From Muraenolepis orangiensis (taxonomy: Eukaryota > Chordata > Actinopteri > Gadiformes > Muraenolepididae), in NCBI GenBank assembly GCA_027704905.1, contig CM051005.1, forward strand, positions 18,572,777 through 18,636,776: DNA of 64,000 bases, written 5' to 3'. Every line of letters begins with the position of its first letter. The first letter of the stretch is position 1. Of the stretch, positions 33,066 to 44,719 are shown one piece after another. The position numbers and the translations under genes are program-made. The notes beneath the pieces are model-generated. The model was not told the DNA's origin and did not search any database. It saw nothing but the letters and a program-made list of their open reading frames with translations.

Positions 33066-33415
33066 GTACTTGTTTCCTGGCTTCTTAGTCATTACAGTAG
33101 AAAAATAAATAATTCAATCTGATCTCACCACCTCTTGATTGTTTTTGGGAAGGGTTCCTTCCTGAGGGAGTGGAAGCCCTCCAGAGCAGGAGAGGGTGGT
33201 TTAAGGGGAACCCCGAGAGGCTGGACTGATTGGAGTCTGTTCCATCAGTCCTAATCAATTATTCACTTCCTTCTGGGGTCAATTTTTTTTTCAGCATTTA
33301 TTTTTTCACAAAATCTCAAGCATTAAGTCACAGACACACACCATTGGCCATTGTGAAGGACATGAACACCTAAAAAGTATACAAAAACTGTTCCTGGAAA
33401 AATAAATACCAACAA

Positions 33416-33449
33416 CCACTCGACCAGAAATGGCAGAAATTCATCCCAG
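33416..33449 (+). other. Tandem-duplication junction inside a CFAP57 first exon
   Basis: The 3' flank of CFAP57 copy 1 stops at about 33415 and the last 30 bases of the CFAP57 first exon (CGACCAGAAATGGCAG to CAG at 33449) begin, with donor GTAACG. 262 bases later the exon ends again (33711). This is the seam where block P's end meets block B's start. Confidence 0.8.
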
Positions 33450-33485
33450 GTAACGTATTATGCAGCTGGAGCGCTTTTAATTTCG

Positions 33486-33711
33486 GTAGTAGTAATACTT
33501 TTATGTTGACTTTTGAAGCTTTTATATGAAAACATCGGTTACACCCTGACAAGAGACATGGCCGTGGTCGCCAAGTCCAGTTATATCTTCGGCCTACGGA
33601 AAGGGGTGACCAACAACTTGCGTTTCCTCGACGACCAAACTGCCGTGTTCCCCGCGGGGAACAACTGCGTCCGTTACAACATCGACCAGAAATGGCAGAA
33701 ATTCATCCCAG
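33486..33711 (+). pseudogene. CFAP57: Stray copy c of CFAP57 first coding exon
   Basis: ATG at 33558; open frame to donor CAG/GTAACG (33711/33712). It shares the K and R substitutions of the copy at 4037, confirming that blocks A and B are partners. Preceded by the same TTTTGAAGCTTTTATATG leader as the other stray copies. Confidence 0.85.
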
Positions 33712-33862
33712 GTAACGTATTATGCAGCTGGAGCGCTTTTAATTTAGTAATACTTTCGGAGTGTCTATTTGCACCCGGGTGAAAATAGACACACGGCAGC
33801 TATTCGGCTATTTACACCCACCCCCCAAAAAAACGTAAACACCATCACTTCATGCCGTAAAG

Positions 33863-34275
33863 CAGGGGTTCTCAAAGTTTTGATGAGTGAGGGCCAATTT
33901 AGGTACCCAATATTGGATTGAGGGCCGCCCAAGAAAAAAGAAGGGGGGGGGGGGGTGTTGGGGATTGTTGAGGGGGGGGGGGGGTGTTGGCTCGAGGGCT
34001 GATGATTGGTTATATAATTAAATAAAAAATGAATTATAAAGTAGTGAGAGGGGAAAAATGCGTGTGAAATGGCAAGTGGCGTGAGGCGTGTGAAGAGGTT
34101 AAATTGCGTGACTCTCACTCTCAAAGGGTGAGACTTGGCAGCTCTGTAGATACGAACCATTAAAATATTAAAATATAACGCATGCATTTCAACGTGTCAC
34201 ATTAACTATCGCGGGCCGCCAGAAACATTTCCGAGGGCCGCCATTGGCCCGCAGGCCGCACTTTGAGAACCCCTA
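33863..34275. mobile_element. hAT-type MITE (block B)
   Basis: Orthologous to 4342-4759, with the same duplication CCGTAAAG (33855-33862, 34276-34283); shorter poly-G runs. Confidence 0.9.
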
Positions 34276-34484
34276 CCGTAAAGCGACACGCCTACGGTCA
34301 AAAGGGCACGCAAGTGCAACATCGACACGCCTACGGTCAAAAGGGGGATTAACGACGGTCCAGAGGGCGCGCAAGTGCAACATCCTTAATAACAAAATTC
34401 TTCTAAGATTAGCTAACGCAGCTAATTTAGCCAAGTTTAATGCTACTAGGTGGTAAGTAACCATAGACTGTAGGTGGTAATGTT

Positions 34485-34610
34485 ATGTGCAAATGAACCA
34501 TGTCGCTTCACTGCGTTTTACCGCCGCGCCCGGGGCTCACCGAGCGGCAAGGGTGCGCCAGATGAGACGCCTGTTGCAGCTCCGGGCGCGGCGGTGGTTC
34601 ATTTGCACAT
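34485..34610. repeat. Compound inverted repeat (block B)
   Basis: Partner of 4969-5094, with all four arms intact. Confidence 0.65.
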
Positions 34611-35112
34611 GAAGCGATACAAAGCCGGTTGAAAATCAGCAAAGTAAGCTAGCCGAAACTTTCACATCTTCTACAGTTGGTTAAAATAACAGTTACTCTG
34701 CTGTGTCATTAAGCTCTACATTTTGGTAAAAAGACCAATACAATGGCAATATGCTAAATGGTTTTACTCCTTTAGACTGTAGCAACATTTGTCCACTAGA
34801 TGGGGACGGATTAACATAAGTATGGTGCAATATTGTGTTTCAGATAAAAAAAATGAAAAACAATTCTTCAAAGACAATCCTTGGTAAGTATACCACCAAC
34901 AGGACTTTACTTTTTATTAAATCAAGTGTCTAAGTAACCTCTTTATTTCATATCCCACTTAATGGGATATGAAATTAGTATGGAGTGTAGTCTAGCTTGG
35001 ATTTTGTTATATTAAAATCAATATTTCCAAATGTCAAATAACATCTTCCCTATTGTATTGTACTAACATCTTCCTTATTATCCTGATTACCACCATTACC
35101 ATTATTAGGCAG

Positions 35113-37525
35113 ACAAGACACACTATAAAGAAAGGCCAAACTTTTAACAGTTTTGCCGAGGCAGAGAAGGCCATTGACACCTGGAGCAAAGATGGATATC
35201 ATCCCATTCATGTAGAGATCAGAAAAGCTTATTGACAGCAACAAAGAACTCCAACACAGGATTGTTTACTCTAGAATAACATATTCCTGTGTTCACTTTG
35301 GGACAAAGAGAGAGTAAAAGTAAGTAACACCAATGGAAAACAATTGTTTTGAATTTTAGGAGACTCTGGGCCATGTGTTCATGATGGTTTGGCATTTTTA
35401 TGGTCTAAACCAGTGGTTCTCAACATCGGGGGGGGGGGGGGGGCGCTGAATTTTTTTTAAGGGGGGGCATTGATGTGTCTTTGGTGGGCGGCCGGGTCCT
35501 CCACATGCAGTCCAAGTACCGCAATCGCACACTAACTGTCACGGCGTCCCACTTATTAATAATTTACAATGATTTATAAATGTTTTGTTGATAAGTTAAT
35601 TATTAACTAAAGGCTTATAAATGACGTATAACTGATCGTTATTATAAAGTATTACCAAAGAGGGACACTATTATAAAATGTGCCTCATGTATGTTTTTTT
35701 GACTGTAGGCAAACATGTGAGGCCATTCCAGCATTATCTGCGGATGGGGTGTTCCATGGCCATTCGGCTTCGATATGACAGGAAAGGGGGGAAACTTTGT
35801 GTCACAAGAGTGGAGGAATAGACGCCCAAATGCAGAGGAAAGAGCTGAAATGGAAAGGCTGGTACAGTTGAAGGTGAGTAGGTAACACAAGTACAGTTTT
35901 TAAGCCTAGAAAGAAAATATTATGATGTGTGATGATGATTTGTTTTCAAATGTTGTTACTTATAGGCCAGTTCATCCACCCTGAAGACCTTTGTCAAACA
36001 GTCATGGAAAGCACCTCAAGCTTAAAGACCTACACAACATCAAACAGCAAGTTAAAAAAAGTGCACAAAATGACCAAAGTGAAGCTGAAATGATGGTGAA
36101 TATTGTCAAAAACTTGAAAGAAAAAGGATACACAGCAGAAATAGTGGCCGACGATTCAGGACATTTCCAAATGCTGTTTATTCAGTCCCCGAAAATGTGT
36201 CGTGCATTTGAGAGGAACCCTGACATTGTATTTGTAGACTACATACAAAACAAGCCGACAAGGCTATGTCCTCCAATGTTTAGCAGTGGAAAATGAACAT
36301 GGTACAGTTGAACATGTTGCATATGCATTCTTACGGCATGAGACTGAACAGTATCTTTCTAAGGTCTGCGCTTTGTTCAAACAAGGAAATCCAAGCTGGC
36401 GGAACACTAAAATGTTCTTTGTCGACAAAGATGCTACAGAAATTAAAGTTCTGCGAGAGAACTTTGTGGAAGCAAAAGTACTTTTATGCTCATTTCATGT
36501 CATTAAGCATTGGAAAAAGAAAGTTGCAGAGCTTCTTCTGACTGAAGAAAAAAGGAAAAGTCTTCTGTCAACTCTCTGCTCAATACTGTACAGTGAAATA
36601 CTACCAAGATATGACTCAGGCATACAGAAGCTGAAAGAGCAATGCCCGGACAAGAAATTTGTGGAATATTTCCTGACCAACTGGGATGCCCAAAGTTCTT
36701 TCTTCAACCAAATCTTTCAGTTTCTGAAAGCCTTATTGAACTGAGTTTTCAGGATTCAACAATGACCATGTATCAGTTTTTGGACACTCGCTGTGACAGC
36801 CAGATGGCAATGGATTTATCCCAAATCCTTACTGACAGAGGTTTCAAAATAGTGGCTGAAGAGCTACACAAATCAGACAGCAGTCAAATCAGCATTGGAA
36901 AGAATGACAAAGACTACAGTGTTTACTGCAAAGGTCAGGGTAGACCTAAGACATACACTGTGGACAAAGACATGAAAAGCTGCCGGAAATACGAAAATGT
37001 GTCCCTTGATGACTCGTCATTGTTTCACCCAAGATGGCATAGAGTTTGCGGCCAACCTGAAATGGTGGATGAAAATAGTCTTTCAGAATCCCTTCATACC
37101 ACATTGAAGCCACCTGAACACGGTGAGAAGCTCAGTGGGAATGACCGATTTAATGCAGTCCGTCCTGTGGCCATGGAGGTAGCAACTCTGATAGCAAGCT
37201 CAGGGGGTAAAGAATATGACCCAATGTTCCAGATTCTGAACAACTGTTGCACAGCTGGAAGCTAAACAGAAAGGTGGCATTACTTGACATTGACCAAATG
37301 TCTGAAACAACTGGTCTGGAGAGGTTGAAGTCGGACAAAGATGCTGCACAAATAGTTGATGATGTTATGATGATGGCAAATTAATGTACTGGAACAAAAA
37401 GTGAGCCAAAGAGGCAAGAGGGCCTTTCTTTAATGAATGATGCTGATGACATGAAGGTGACTCTCAAAATGACACCAGTGAAGAACAGACGAGGAAGACC
37501 AAAGAGACAGAGAAACTTCCCCTAA
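35113..37525 (+). pseudogene. MULE/ZSWIM-like transposase, copy B
   Basis: Same exon order as copy A (5597-8165) with its own losses. It keeps a short stretch after MAIRL (RYDRKGGKLCVTRVEE, about 35769-35815) that copy A lacks, but has lost the EHNHPIS segment that copy A keeps. Three further deletions, near 36692, 36742 and 36984, remove the NNRIESFF region with the third catalytic acidic residue, part of the following helix, and the whole SWIM finger. The C-terminal RRGRPKRQR remains. The shared two-base loss near 36240 shows inactivation before duplication. Confidence 0.75.
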
Positions 37526-37559
37526 AAAAATAAATAAATAAATAAAAAAACATACACTA

Positions 37560-39295
37560 ATGCTCACTAAGTCTGCTGAGCCAGAGTGCAGAGGGCCCCG
37601 CACAAATTCCGGACAACGGCAACCACCCATCAGGGCATTCATGGATGACCTCACAGTCATGACAGAATCAGTCCCAGGCTGCCGGTGGATTCTGAAGGGG
37701 CTTGAAGAGCTGGTGGAGTGGGCCCGGATAGGTTTAAAACCCGCCAAATCCAGATCAATGGTGCTGAGGAAAGGGAAGGTGGTGGACAAGTTCCGGTTTA
37801 ACATCGCAGACACAGCCATCCCATCTATCTCATAGAAGCCAGTCAAGAGCTTAGGAAAGGTTTTTGACCGCTCTCTGAGAGACACAACATCTATCCAGTC
37901 GACCTGTACTGAGTTGGATGGCTGGCTGAAATCCGTGGACAAGTCAGGCCTACCTGGGAAGTTTAAAGCCTGGGTCTACCAACATGGCATTCTTCCCAGG
38001 ATTCTGTGGCCCCTCCTTGTCTATGCGGTCCCTATCTCAACAGTTGAGACCCTAGAGAGGGTCAGCAACCACCTCCGGAGATGGCTTGGGTTACCAAGGA
38101 GCCTGAGCAGCATTGCACTCTACGGGAACACCAACAAGCTGCAACTGCCTTTCAAATCCTTGGAGGAGTTCAAGGTAACTAGAGCCAGAGAAGTGGTTCA
38201 ATACAGGGACTCAAGTGATCCGAAGGTGGCTAAAGCAGGGATCCAAGTGAGGACTGGCAGGAAATGGAGGGCAGAGGAAGCAGTTCAAGAGGCAGAGGCA
38301 AGGCTGCGTCACAAGAGCCTGGTGGGAGTGGTCACACGAGGTCGAGCTGGGCTAGGATCCTTTCCAACTCCCCAAATGAACACCAGGGGGAAGGAAGGGC
38401 GCCGTCTTGTTCAGGAGGAGGTGAGAGCAGCAGTGGAAGAGACAAGAACCTGCAAGGCAGTGGGAATGAAGCAACAGGGAGCTTGGACGAGATGGGAGAA
38501 TGCGGTTGAGAGGAAAGTGACCTGGGCTGAGCTTTGGAAAGCCGAGCCTCACCGCATCAAATTCCTAATCCAGGCAGTGTATGATGTGCTTCCAAGCCCG
38601 TCAAATCTGCACACATGGGGCATAGCAGAGACACCAGCATGCCCATTGTGTTCCAAGCGAGGAACCCTGGAACACATCCTCGTTGCTGTACAAAGGCACT
38701 TGGAGATGGACGGTACAGGTGGAGGCATGACCAAGTCCTGAAGACCATTGCTGAAGCCATCAGCGCAGGACTGGCGTGGTCAAAGCAGTTCCGACACTCC
38801 AAGGACACCATCGCCTTTGTCAGAGCTGGGGACAAGCCAACTTCTGCCAGAAAAACATCTGCAGGCATCCTGACGTCTGCAAGAGACTGGCAGTTGTTGG
38901 TGGACCTTGAACATCAGCTGAAGTTCCCCAGCCATATTGCAGTCACCACCCTGCGACCAGACATTGTTCTTGTGTCCGAGTCCACCAAGCAAGCTGTGCT
39001 GCTGGAGCTGACAGTCCCGTGGGAAGATCGCTTGGAAGAAGCCTTTGAAAGGAAGCTCTCCAAGTACGCAGGACTGGTCAGCGACTGTCAGCAGGCTGGT
39101 TGGAGAGCAAGGTGTTTCCCGGTGGAAGTTGGATGCGGAGGATTCGCAGCCCGTTCCTTGGTCAGAGCCTTCGGCAGTTTAGGCATCGAGGGAGTGAGAA
39201 AGAGGAGAGCCATCCGCAGTACCACCGATGTGGCAGAAAGGGCCTCAAGATGGCTGTGGCTCAAAAGAGGGGAGCCATGGAGTCATGGTAGCTAG
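37560..39295 (+). pseudogene. LINE with C-terminal restriction-like endonuclease (block B)
   Basis: A 5'-truncated element starting at the RT palm (AFMDDLTVM, about 37640). After a stop near 37833 and frame changes, RT thumb and linker follow (37914-38741: GILPRILWPLLVYAVP, LRRWLGLPRSLSS). A CCHC-type knuckle (CPLCSKRGTLEHIL...CC, about 38640-38690) spans a frameshift. Then comes a PD-(D/E)xK-like nuclease core: RPDIVLVSE and VLLELTVPWE (about 38954-39030), ending GEPW and stop about 39293. RT, then CCHC, then nuclease is the architecture of R2/R4/Hero-type LINEs. 39296-39440 is probably its 3' tail. It is inserted directly behind the MULE 3' end. Confidence 0.75.
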
Positions 39296-39580
39296 CTAGC
39301 CATCTGGACACAAGCTGGGGTCTGATCAGCCCCGGCTGGGTCACCTGGAGGAGGGCGTATGATGTTGCGAGACCCGAAACGTCCTATGATTCCAGGAACA
39401 TCACTGAAGATGTGTCCAGACTAGGCATCAGTAGATGTATGTACACAGCGAAACAACCTATTGCACAATGTAACTTACTTCACATTTGGTAAGAATAGTT
39501 TATTCCCAGAAAACTGAATATCTGTCGCTGCATTCCTCCAGGGTGTTTTTAAATAAATATTATCAATCTGATTATTCCAG

Positions 39581-40861
39581 CCAAGAGACCTCGTTGTGAT
39601 GACCTCCCAGAGGTGGACGCGTTGCTTCCTTTCCTTGTGCCCACTGAATCTACAGAGATATCTTCACCTTCTGATGGCTTTAGTGCCGGAGGAATAACTC
39701 TGCACGAAGATGATCTCAAGTCTCCAACCAGGAGCATGGCTCAATGATAATGTGAGTAGAAAATGTGTCGTAATTTTAATATGGCAATCAAATAACATTT
39801 ATATAACATTTTTATTGTAAAGCAATGTTACTGAATGGTTAATTTCAAAATATTCAACATTTGTACCCATTACTTGTGGTCTTCAGCATGAGATGATATA
39901 GCTTGCTGGTATCTGTTATACTTATAAAGCCAAGTTACAATTAAATACCAATGAAATTGTATATGAGGATTTCTTTTTGTATCACATGTAGATAATACAT
40001 GCCTATCTTGGAGTCCTGGCACACGAATCCAGCAAGCAAGTTTATGTTATTCAGTGTGCCATTGTCAACTTTTGGGACAAGTCTAAGTACACCATCTGGG
40101 ATTACAAAAATGTAAGTTAAATAATTTCACGGTTATAAAAAAATGCAGACCTGAATGTTCTTGTTGTGCTCTTATTAACACACATTTTTGTTTGAGTGAA
40201 TAGGTGCGATTTGGGGGGAAAAAAATGGATTTTCCTTCCAGTGTGCAGACATGGACACTGGTTCCTTGTTGCTGCGAAAGTGGAATCGCGACAGGTCTAT
40301 GTCATGGACTCCCTGCGAAGTCCTGCAAAAGAGCGGCAGTTCTTCTTGCACTGGAGGTATATTTACTCCTATTGATAGTGTATAATCAGTAAAGACAAGG
40401 ACATCTTTTCACTAATGTTAGTCTTTTGATTAATTAATTAATATTCTTTTATTTATTAATTAGAAACTTCATGAAGGAGAGAGGCGCTTCAACAGGGGAG
40501 TGTCTGGATGGATGGACCCTACAAAAAGTCCCGGTTGGCAAACAGCAGGATGGCTCAAGCTGCGGCCTTTTTGTGCTGATGGAAAGTACGGTTTTTTTAA
40601 AGCACAGATTTTAAAAGTGCCTTTTTATTGAGTCCATTTGTTTGTTTGTGGGTTCAACTTAAAGCCACACAAGGGTGGGGCATGAAATCATTTGTAAAAT
40701 GAATTTCTACTGTATATTGTAAATAAATGTGTAATTGTGTCTTTCAGAATGCTGAAGCCCTGCTCAAAGACGCAGATCCTGCCAGCGTCCAGCAGGACCA
40801 CATGAAGAGCCTCAGGGGGTACATACTAAACAGACTGATTGGGGCACAATTACATAATTGA
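39581..40861 (+). pseudogene. ULP1/SENP-type (C48) cysteine protease pseudogene
   Basis: Five exon-like blocks: 39581-39750, 39992-40111, 40204-40361, about 40464-40590 and 40748-40861. They encode ITLHEDDLKS then PGAWLNDN (substrate-cleft start), IIHAYLGVLAHESSKQVY, the catalytic His in GHWFLVAAK (about 40255), catalytic Asp in VYVMDSLRS (about 40300), and the Gln...Cys pair in GKQQDGSSCGLFVLM (about 40535-40580), then a C-terminal tail ending LIGAQLHN. These are the four active-site residues of the Ulp1 fold, which removes SUMO-like modifiers. A 2-base loss in exon 1 (near 39721) and an extra base in the A-run near 40220 break the frame. It may have belonged to the MULE next door. Confidence 0.75.
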
Positions 40862-40864
40862 ATT

Positions 40865-41260
40865 TTTAGTCACTGTTTACTGTTGTGTGATTATGTAAAT
40901 AAACATACTAAAATTCATCACGTCTCATAACTTCTTTCCGACTGTTGTGGCAGATTAATTAACCCCCTTTCATCAGGGGGGTCTGTGGGACATTTATTAC
41001 CTTACAGCCATGTTCACAATATAGCACAGGTGTTTTTTGTCTCTGATGTTCAGGTAACCTTACCAGGCCATCGTAGAAAGAGCAAGAAGAGATGCATACA
41101 GTACAACACCCGGGTGTAAATAGCTACAGTGCTTAAGATAAGAAGTGCCTTTATACATCCATCACAGAGGAATTACAATTTGATGCAGCAGCACAAGGGA
41201 ATGAAGTTATCAAAGAAACATTTCCATAAATACCTATACATCCAAAACAGTATCTAGTAG
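40865..41260. other. Spacer before first-exon array
   Basis: AT-rich, with a poly(A) signal AATAAA at 40900 that would suit the ULP pseudogene. One isolated ACACCCGGGTGT palindrome sits at about 41106-41117. No other gene was seen. Confidence 0.5.
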
Positions 41261-41476
41261 CCCGGGTGCAAATAACATTGTTAGCTACGGACACCCGGGT
41301 GTAAATAGCATTGTTAGCTACGGACACCCGGGTGTAAATAGCATTGTTATCTACGGACACCCGGGTGTAAATAGCATTGTTCGCTACGGACACCCGGGTG
41401 TAAATAGCATTGTTAGCTACAGACACCCGGGTGTAAATAGCATTGTTAGCTACAGACACCCGGGTGTAAATAGCAT
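41261..41476. repeat. 33-bp minisatellite with CACCCGGGTG palindrome
   Basis: Six to seven units of about 33 bases (ACACCCGGGTGTAAATAGCA, then TTGTTAGCTACGG). Each has the 12-base perfect palindrome ACACCCGGGTGT. A variant (GCACCCGGGTGA) lies just downstream of stray exon copies a and c (4250, 33770), so the unit comes from exon-flanking DNA. Confidence 0.92.
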
Positions 41477-41483
41477 CTGCCCA

Positions 41484-41700
41484 ATACTTTTATGTTGACT
41501 TTTGAAGCTTTTATATGAAAACATCGGTTACACACTGACAAGAGACATGGCCGTGGTCGCCCAGTCCAGTTACATCTTCGGCCTACGGAAAGGGGTGACC
41601 AACAACTTGTGTTTCCTCGACGACCAAACTGTCGTGTTCCCCGCGGGGAACAACTGCGTCCGTTACAACATCGACCAGAAATGGCAGAAATTCATCCCAG
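41484..41700 (+). pseudogene. CFAP57: Stray copy d of CFAP57 first coding exon
   Basis: ATG at 41547; open frame to donor CAG/GTAACG (41700/41701). Its protein (Q, C, D and V at variable sites) is identical to that of CFAP57 copy 2 and closer to both gene copies than copies a and c. First unit of a 262-bp tandem pair with copy e. Confidence 0.87.
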
Positions 41701-41745
41701 GTAACGTATTATGCAGCTGGAGCGCTTTTAATTTCGGTAGTAGTA

Positions 41746-41960
41746 ATACTTTTATGTTGACTTTTGAAGCTTTTATATGAAAACATTGGTTACACCCTGA
41801 CAAGAGACATGGCCGTGGTCGCCCAGTCCAGTTATATCGTCGGCCTACGGAAAGGGGTGACCAACAACTTGTTTCCTCGACGACCAAACTGTCGTGTTCC
41901 CCGCGGGGAACAACTGCGTCCGTTACAACATCGACCAGAAATGGCAGAAATTCATCCCAG
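41746..41960 (+). pseudogene. CFAP57: Stray copy e of CFAP57 first coding exon, frameshifted
   Basis: ATG at 41809, 262 bases after the previous one. Two bases (GT) are missing in AACTTGTTTCC near 41872, so the frame is lost. Donor GTAACG at 41961. piggyBac sequence begins shortly after. Confidence 0.87.
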
Positions 41961-41984
41961 GTAACGTATTATGCAGCTGTCATG

Positions 41985-42623
41985 TGATCCTGCCTTTCTA
42001 ACGCCCTGTGGCAAGAGTGGAAAATATTGTTAGGATGACACCAGGGCCAACACGGTATGCAACATCTCGTGTGGATGACATCAAGTCCAGCTTCTAACTC
42101 TTTTTACCAGAGTCCATTGTGGAAATTATACTGGAGATGACAAACCTGGAGGGGAGGCGTGTGTTTGCGGACACATGGAAAGCATTGGACCAGGTAGACC
42201 TCCAAGCCTACATGGGTCTGTTGATTTTAGCAGGAGTATATCGGTCCAACAATGAGGCTACAAAAAGTCTGTGGGATGTGGAGTCAGGGGGGGCTTATAT
42301 TCCCTGCAACAGTTTCATGTCCTCTCACGAGTTATTCGATTTGATGACAGAACTACACGACCTGCTGGCGAGACGACCAACTGGCTGCCATCAGGAACGT
42401 TTGGGACAGGTGGGTGGAGCGCCTACCACTAATGTACAATCCAGGCCCTGAGGTGACAGTGGACGAGGGAAACCCGTTACTGGAAGGCCAGAAAAAAAAC
42501 CAGGGCATGCGTGTTGTGTTGGACATGACAGCCGGTCTCAAGGGGCATAATGAAGAGCACAGGAAGCCCCATATCATCCTGGACTACAATAGAAACAAAG
42601 GAGGCGTTGACTGCCTCGATGAG
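41985..42623 (+). pseudogene. piggyBac transposase, central part
   Basis: Reads RIVRMTPGPTRYATSRVDDI, EIILEMTNLEGRRVFADTW, LGLL-type helix AYMGLLILAGVYRS, then after a frame change near 42360 LAAIRNVWDRWVERLPL and YNPGPEVTVDEG (first catalytic Asp), then NQGMRVVLDMTAGLKGHN (second Asp) and DYNRNKGGVDCLDE (third region). Sequence between the first two Asp motifs is deleted. At 42623 it is interrupted by the LINE insertion; the C-terminus resumes at 51048. It is a cut-and-paste transposase relic, inactive. Confidence 0.85.
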
Positions 42624-43099
42624 GCATTGCCATTCCAAGATGGCAGCACGTCTCGTTCTGTGTCCGTCTGTCTGTATGAGTGATTACATCTAAATTGTCT
42701 GGCGGACACTTTCAATTTTTCAACTGCTACATCTCAAATCCTAATCGTATATGTAGTAGTGTGAATTACCGGTGGAAATACCAGCTACTTGGACTATTGG
42801 AGCCTGTTCAACGCGGCAACCGGACTACACATCGTTGATCTTGATGGGTCCAATTCTTTTTCTCATCCTAAAGGGAAGTTCCTGGCTTTTTTTTAAATTG
42901 TGCACTGATCTGTATCTGACTGTGTTACGATCCCTACTGAGCCAGTTTTTAAACTTTTAAACCAGCGATGCATCGGGTCGGGCTTCCTGTTTACATGTGA
43001 CGTCACGACATGCATCGTCCCCAGCTGATCGGGGGGTTGAAAATTCCCGGAACGGATTTATATGGTATTGACCCTGATTTAGTTCTGCACTAACTTGTC

Positions 43100-44572
43100 T
43101 TGTGGCGTGGAGCTCAAGAGTCTGCTGTTTTGGTTGGGTTCTCCACGTTTCGCGGGATTTTAATTATGTCACTGCTTTTGGCTGTCCTATCCCTTTTAAT
43201 TTGGAGCAGCACCGGGGGAAGTCCCCATGGGACCCGCCCATCTCTCCCAACCCCGGTTTTACCAGACCGGGGAACGTGCTCCTCTTGCAGTCCGCTGGGC
43301 ACGATGTTGAGCCCCCTCCCTTTGATCCTCTCTCCCGCATCTGTCAAGTGCGGATTTGTGGACTTGGCCCGTCTGATTAGCCTTATGGCTTTACAAGACA
43401 TCTTTATTATTTCTTCAAGCCATGTTCATGATTTTGTGTTAGGTTTAAACACTAAGAGAGAGCCGTCAAAAAGTCCACCTAGGCCTGTCTATAGGTGTCT
43501 AATTGTACTCTTATTGTTGATTTCAGGAAATGTGCAACCTAACCCTGGACCAGATTCTTGTGTTAATTTTAACACCCCTGCAGATTTTAAATCAAGGTCT
43601 GGTCTTGGTCTCATCCATTTGAATGTGCGCAGTTTGATCGCTAAAATGGATATGATTCGTATTTGGGCACATTCAACCGATGCTGATATAATAGTGATAT
43701 CTGAAACTTGGCTAACCAAATCAATTTCAAGCAAGGATATTTGCATTGACGGCTATAATGTGTATAGGACTGATCAACCTAAAAAGGGTGGAGGTGTTGC
43801 AGTCTATGTTAAATCGAAGTTTCATGTAAAAATGATTCTCTCTAAATCACTGACAAAACAATTTGAACTTTTGGCTCTTGACTTGGAAGTATCAAAAGCA
43901 CTCCATATTACTGTTGTTGGTTGCTACAGACCACCTTCAGCTGTCAGCGACGCTTTAACATCTTTAATGCAGCTTTTGTCCAGTCTTAACTATTCTGAAA
44001 TTGTCCTTGTGGGTGACCTTAACTGGAACTGGCTGCTAGCAGCATCTGATGATGTTAAAACATACTGCAATTCCTTAAATCTCTTTCAGATTGTTGGCAG
44101 TCCCACTAGACCCAATCTGAAATCTCCTGAAAAATCCTCCTTAATTGATCTAATCCTTACAAATGCTTCTCATAAATACACCCCTGCTTCTGTATTTGCA
44201 AATGACATCAGTGACCACTGTGTCATTGCCACGGTACGGAATACAAAAGTCCCTAAGACAAAACCCTGTATCATCATAAAGCGTGATATGAAACATTTTG
44301 TAGAGCAGGGTTTTTTCCACGACCTGTTTCTATTTGATTGGGACAAAATCTATCTCATTGCAGATGTTGAAACTGCCTGGACATTATTTTATGATGGTTT
44401 TATTAAAAGAGTTGATAGGCATGCCCCCTTAAGAAACTACAGAGTAAAAGGCAGAGACAATGCATGGTTCACATCAGATCTTTCTGATTTACTACACGAG
44501 CGCAATGTGGCATGGTCAAAAGCCAGGAGTACAGGTCTTGGGTCACATTGGCTGCTCTTCAGGCAGCTGTGA
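43100..44572 (+). pseudogene. LINE ORF2 N-terminus: 2A-like motif and APE endonuclease
   Basis: The frame first has a hydrophobic stretch ending LLLISGNVQPNPGPDS (about 43506-43560), which resembles the 2A 'stop-carry on' peptide core (NPGP) reported in some CR1-type LINEs. The APE endonuclease follows: LIHLNVRSLIAKMD, DADIIVISETWL, VGCYRPPS, EIVLVGDLNWNW (catalytic Asp/Asn), SLIDLILTN and NDISDHCVI (terminal Asp-His). It nicks target DNA in living elements. The frame ends at 44572 and RT follows in another frame, so the copy is dead. Confidence 0.85.
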
Positions 44573-44719
44573 AATGCATTTACCGTTAAAATCAGAAAAG
44601 CTAAAGCGGATCATCTCCTAACTGAAACTTCAGACAACCTAAATAATCCCCTTAAATTCTGGAAAACTATTAAATCATTAGCTGGAAACAAAAATGTTAT
44701 AGAGCTTCCACATTGCATT

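Noticed and set aside
41151..41459. Minus-strand frame with repeated SVANNAIYTRV
   Set aside because: Translation of the 33-bp palindromic minisatellite, although 33 is a multiple of three and keeps the frame open.
41261..41476. CRISPR-like regular repeat array
   Set aside because: The repeats are directly adjacent with no unique spacers; a eukaryotic minisatellite.
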